Positions 61,221 through 64,000 of a stretch of DNA of 64,000 nt are shown in pieces. Below the pieces are notes generated by a model, which saw nothing but the letters and a program-made list of their open reading frames with translations, searched no databases and was not told the DNA's origin. Positions within the stretch are counted from its first letter, which is position 1. Each line of letters opens with the position of its first letter. Source of the stretch: Argopecten irradians (Eukaryota > Mollusca > Bivalvia > Pectinida > Pectinidae); assembly GCF_041381155.1 (NCBI RefSeq), contig NC_091135.1, positions 58,355,997 through 58,419,996 of the forward strand, read 5' to 3'. Position numbers and translations under genes: made by a program.

Positions 61221-61589
61221 CTAGGGCGGAGGAACAGTCACAGACTGAGCCGCCACAACTGGACCCAAGGAAAACAGTCCCTCAGAATGAGAGGACAGGG
61301 ACCGGAGGTAAAAGTCAGTGAAAGTAGACTGACCACGCCAAAAGGCAGCAGACATGATGTCCTGGAATGAGGACCCATTTAGGAGAGCCAAAGAAGCTGC
61401 AAGGGCTCTAACCTCATGAGCCCTCACCTTGCATTTCGCCCGAGATAGATCATTAGATTGCTCATAAGCAATCTTGATCACCTGACATATCCATCTGGAA
61501 ATGGACTGGGAGGAGATTTCCTGCTGACCCTGTTTAATGGGCAAGAATAGACGAGATCGAGTACCTCGCCCCCTAGTTTTATCAAGGTT
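61221..61589 (-). pseudogene. DIRS tyrosine recombinase, C-terminal remnant
   Basis: About 122 codons. AHEVRALAASLAL holds the H-x-x-R catalytic pair, and FWRGQSTFTDFYLR the W/H position and the nucleophilic Tyr. The N-terminal half with the first catalytic Arg is missing. It remains in the same reading frame as the upstream pol but follows a TGA TAA pair at 61595-61590, so the deletion that fused the two regions happens to keep frame. Ends at a stop after VTVPPP. Confidence 0.8.
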
Positions 61590-61592
61590 TTA

Positions 61593-62870
61593 TCAAGCCC
61601 CCCAACCTGTCATGGACGCGTCCGTGAACAAGGTCATGGTGGGATCTGGCTTGGACAACGGAACCCCCTGTAGAACATTGTCTTTGAGAGTCCACCACCG
61701 TGCAAACCCCTTCACGGACTGGTTGAGAGGAAGCCAAGCCTCCCATTCCCTGCTGGCAGGAACCCAGTTCGCGAGGAGAAACATCTGGAGAGGTCTGATG
61801 TGAAGTCACCCAAGGGGGACTACATCTGCCAGGGAGTTGAGATAACCCAGAAAACTGAGAAACCAACGCACCTGGACGTGTGACCAACTGGTGAAGGTCA
61901 GAGCAAGATCTCTGGCCTTCTCGAACTTCTCCAAAGGTGGAAGGGCAATGCCCTGAACCGTGTTGAAACGGTTTCCCAGGAAGACAAAGTCTCGAAAAGG
62001 GGAGACCTCGGACTTCTCTCTGGAAGGAATGAAGCCGACTTTGAGCAAAAGTTTCAGGACCAGACGAGTGTTCTGCACCAAAGATTCCCGCACTAGGTGG
62101 AGCACGAGGGAATCGTCGAAATAGATGTGAACATCTATTTCCCTGGAGTGCAGAAACCCCACGACAACCTGCAGCAGCTTGGTGAAAATCAAAGGAGCTG
62201 TCGTGAGCCCGAAAGGCATGGCCCGGAACTAAAAAACCTTCCCGTTGCAAGTGAAACGGAGGAATTTCCGTGCCGACTTCTTGATGGGAATGTGGAAGTA
62301 GGCATCCTTCAGATCTACTGAAGTAGCCCACATCCCCTCTCTCACCGAAGCTATGATGCTCCGTGGAGTCTCCATCTTGAAGTGAGGAGAATCTACGTGC
62401 CTGCTGAAGGCACTTAGATCTATGATGGGACGCCAAGCTCCGGACTTTTTCCGAACCAGAAACATTCTGGAATAAAAGCCCGGAGTGCATTCCACCATAG
62501 GCACCTCCTCGACCGCGCCCTTTAAAAGCATGGTCCTTACTTCCTCCTGGATGGCAAGTGCCTTTTCTGGATCCCCCGGAGGGGGGAAGAAGATAGGTCT
62601 TGATGCCAAGGACGGATCCCGCAAGAGGGGAATGCCCAACCCCTCCTTGACCACAGACAAGGCCAATGTGTCCTCTGTGATTTCCTTCCACTCTGGGAGG
62701 AAGAAGGACAGACGATCTCCTACAGGAAGATCGGGACGAGGAAGATCGAGACCCTCCCAGGCGGGAGAATCGCTTCCTAAGCCGAAACTGAATCCTGCGG
62801 GAGAAGGACCGGAATCTAAATCTGGAGGAGCGGAGTCCTCCAGAACAGACCCCTCGTCTGGAATGGCCAA
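61593..62870 (-). pseudogene. DIRS pol: reverse transcriptase plus RNase H start, broken
   Basis: One continuous frame with two nonsense codons: TAG at 62231-62229, within the motif preceding MPFGL, and TGA at 61808-61806. Both are consistent with C-to-T changes (CAG to TAG, CGA to TGA). RT motifs include RPIIDLSAFSRHV, TSVDLKDAYFHIPI, MPFGLTTAPLIFTK and YFDD. The RNase H start TDASMTGWG is then cut off. The frame is open upstream of 62870 and overlaps the end of gag in a different frame. The rest of RNase H and any methyltransferase-like domain are absent. Confidence 0.85.
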
Positions 62871-62886
62871 TGAGGGGGAAAAAGAG

Positions 62887-64000
62887 TCAGGAACTCTTCT
62901 TCTTACCCCCAGGAGGGTTCTTGCCCTTCTTACCCTTCCCCTTGTTGCCCTTGAAGTAAGGCTTCGACTTCGGCTGCGCAGTGGACTGAGGAGCGGAAGT
63001 TCTAGCCTTCTTCTTGGGAGGCACGGACCCCTGCGAGGTACTGGCCTTCACGGTCTGCAATCTCTTCAAAAGAAGGGCAGAAGCGACCGAGTCCTCCTTC
63101 AAATCCTTCTGAACAGAAGGAAGAGTCCCTCCAAAAAGAGTGGACCCAGAGAAGGGGGCAGTCAACAATCGGGACCGGTAAGGTTCTTCGACCGGGCGGT
63201 TTTTCAACACAGAAAAACGCCTAGCCAACAAGACATTGGCGAGCAATGACACCTGTAAAGACGCCAAGGCTCTCAATGCCCTGTTCAGGGCAGAGATAAC
63301 TCTGTCCTGAATGTCGGCCTGCTCTGTCTCAGATATCCGACCCTCAGGCACATCGGATACCCTATATAGACTAACCGTCAGAAAGTCTATATAAGACAGA
63401 ATTTGAATGGAAAGGCGCAGCAGCCTCTCCATCTTGTGGTGCTCTTTGGAGCCGAACACCACCTGGTCCACTGACTGACTTGCCGGGCCAAGCTGCCAAT
63501 TCTCTAGACTCCAGCTTAGCTGGCTGAGAGGACAGCAGTCCATCGTGAATGGCATAATCAGAGGCCTGAACCTCTGATAAATCACCAACACTGAGCTGCT
63601 ACCCGGCAAACCCAGTCGTGCGAGATGAAGAAGAATTCTTCTCCATAACTCGAGACTGGGCAGTGGCCAGAGCTGAAGACACAATAGTGCCTTCTGGCAG
63701 TGAGCGATCTGACTGAGCAGATGCCCGTGGAGCCACCAAAGAACTCAAAAGGGTGGTGGACTCCGGGATGGATGATGCGGAAGGTGGTGGGCAAACCTCC
63801 GCCCCGAGAATCCGAGATACATCGGCCCTAAGGGCCCGCATCCCAGACAAAACCTGCTGGGCATCCATCTCAGCAGCCTCGAGGTCACCCTCCTCCTGGA
63901 AATCCTCAACCTGAGGATCTGCATCCGACAAACCAGATTGGTCAATATCGCAGCAGCCAGGGGAGAGATGAACAACATCATCATCCTCTGCCGAACCCAC
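62887..64000 (-). pseudogene. DIRS gag-like ORF, frameshifted, 5' end outside window
   Basis: Two overlapping frames: 64000-63599 (acidic, Ser-rich, at least 133 codons, open at the window edge) and 63684-62887 (265 codons). The second contains an alpha-helical mid-part and a very basic, Lys/Gly-rich C-terminus, as expected for a nucleic-acid-binding gag. They differ by one base in phase, so a frameshift near 63600-63690 breaks the gene; the TAG at 63601-63599 ends the first part. Confidence 0.7.

Larger units (their letters stand above)
60657..64000 (-). mobile_element. DIRS-type tyrosine-recombinase retrotransposon (partial, runs off window)
   Basis: On the minus strand the order is gag (64000-62887), pol with RT and the start of RNase H (62870-61593), a tyrosine recombinase C-terminus (61589-61221), then non-coding 3' DNA. 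The 3' part has inverted repeats (60657-60720 against about 60917-60978) and a direct copy of TTACCATAACTTTAGTATGC (60709-60728, 60991-61010), fitting the inverted-terminal and internal-complementary repeats of DIRS elements. GC content is clearly higher than the surroundings. The element is defective. Confidence 0.88.

Noticed and set aside
61582..62691. 369-codon minus-strand ORF in the DIRS region
   Set aside because: It is an out-of-frame shadow of pol; RT motifs (LKDAYFHIPI, MPFGL, YFDD) are in the other frame.
62485..63249. 254-codon plus-strand ORF
   Set aside because: Antisense to DIRS gag and pol; low-complexity Ser/Arg-rich, no domain.

Overview
The window looks like AT-rich nuclear DNA from a marine mollusc, most likely a bivalve. 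That is an inference. It rests on spliced genes with GT-AG introns, tRNA-derived SINEs, TTAA- and TA-flanked MITEs, a DIRS-type tyrosine-recombinase retrotransposon, non-LTR retrotransposon remnants and very abundant mini- and satellite DNA. There are no bacterial operons, no rRNA and no convincing functional tRNA gene.

Layout. 1-8086 is a large foldback structure: near-identical inverted arms of about 1.25 kb enclose 5.6 kb that contains further nested palindromes, a SINE with intact target-site duplications and a dispersed repeat that recurs at 53-55 kb. 8.1-18.4 kb is gene-poor, with a TA-flanked element whose arms are arrays of a CGTCTTTTCG/CGAAAAGACG motif and several minisatellites. 18.4-23.2 kb holds two satellite arrays, one inside the other: a ~35-bp CACGTG-containing array interrupted by a MITE, one terminal inverted repeat of which appears to have been amplified into about 105 copies of a 27-bp monomer. 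23.8-25.0 kb carries a probable Golgi type II glycosyltransferase. 26.4-33.5 kb is repeats, SINEs, a MITE and a 60-bp minisatellite. 33.7-39.0 kb contains two convergent paralogous genes for two-pass, probably mitochondrial, membrane proteins of the TMEM186/TMEM70/TMEM223 type; each has a short first coding exon and a phase-0 intron. 39.9-52 kb is again foldback elements, MITEs, an internally expanded 157-bp repeat element and tRNA-like repeats. 53-56.4 kb holds an occupied/empty-site pair with the 5.4-6.1 kb repeat. 56.4-60.7 kb contains minus-strand LINE fragments (C-terminal zinc knuckle and reverse transcriptase). 60.7-64.0 kb is a minus-strand DIRS retrotransposon that runs off the window end. 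Its gag and pol carry a frameshift and nonsense codons, and its RNase H to tyrosine-recombinase region is deleted.

The three cellular genes do not form an operon. The two TMEM-like genes probably arose by an inverted local duplication. Most of the sequence is explained by transposable elements and by tandem expansion of pieces of them; the best example is the 27-bp satellite derived from a MITE terminus, because the proposed unexpanded ancestor also lies in this window at about 30.4-30.7 kb. All family names come from pattern recognition, not database searches.
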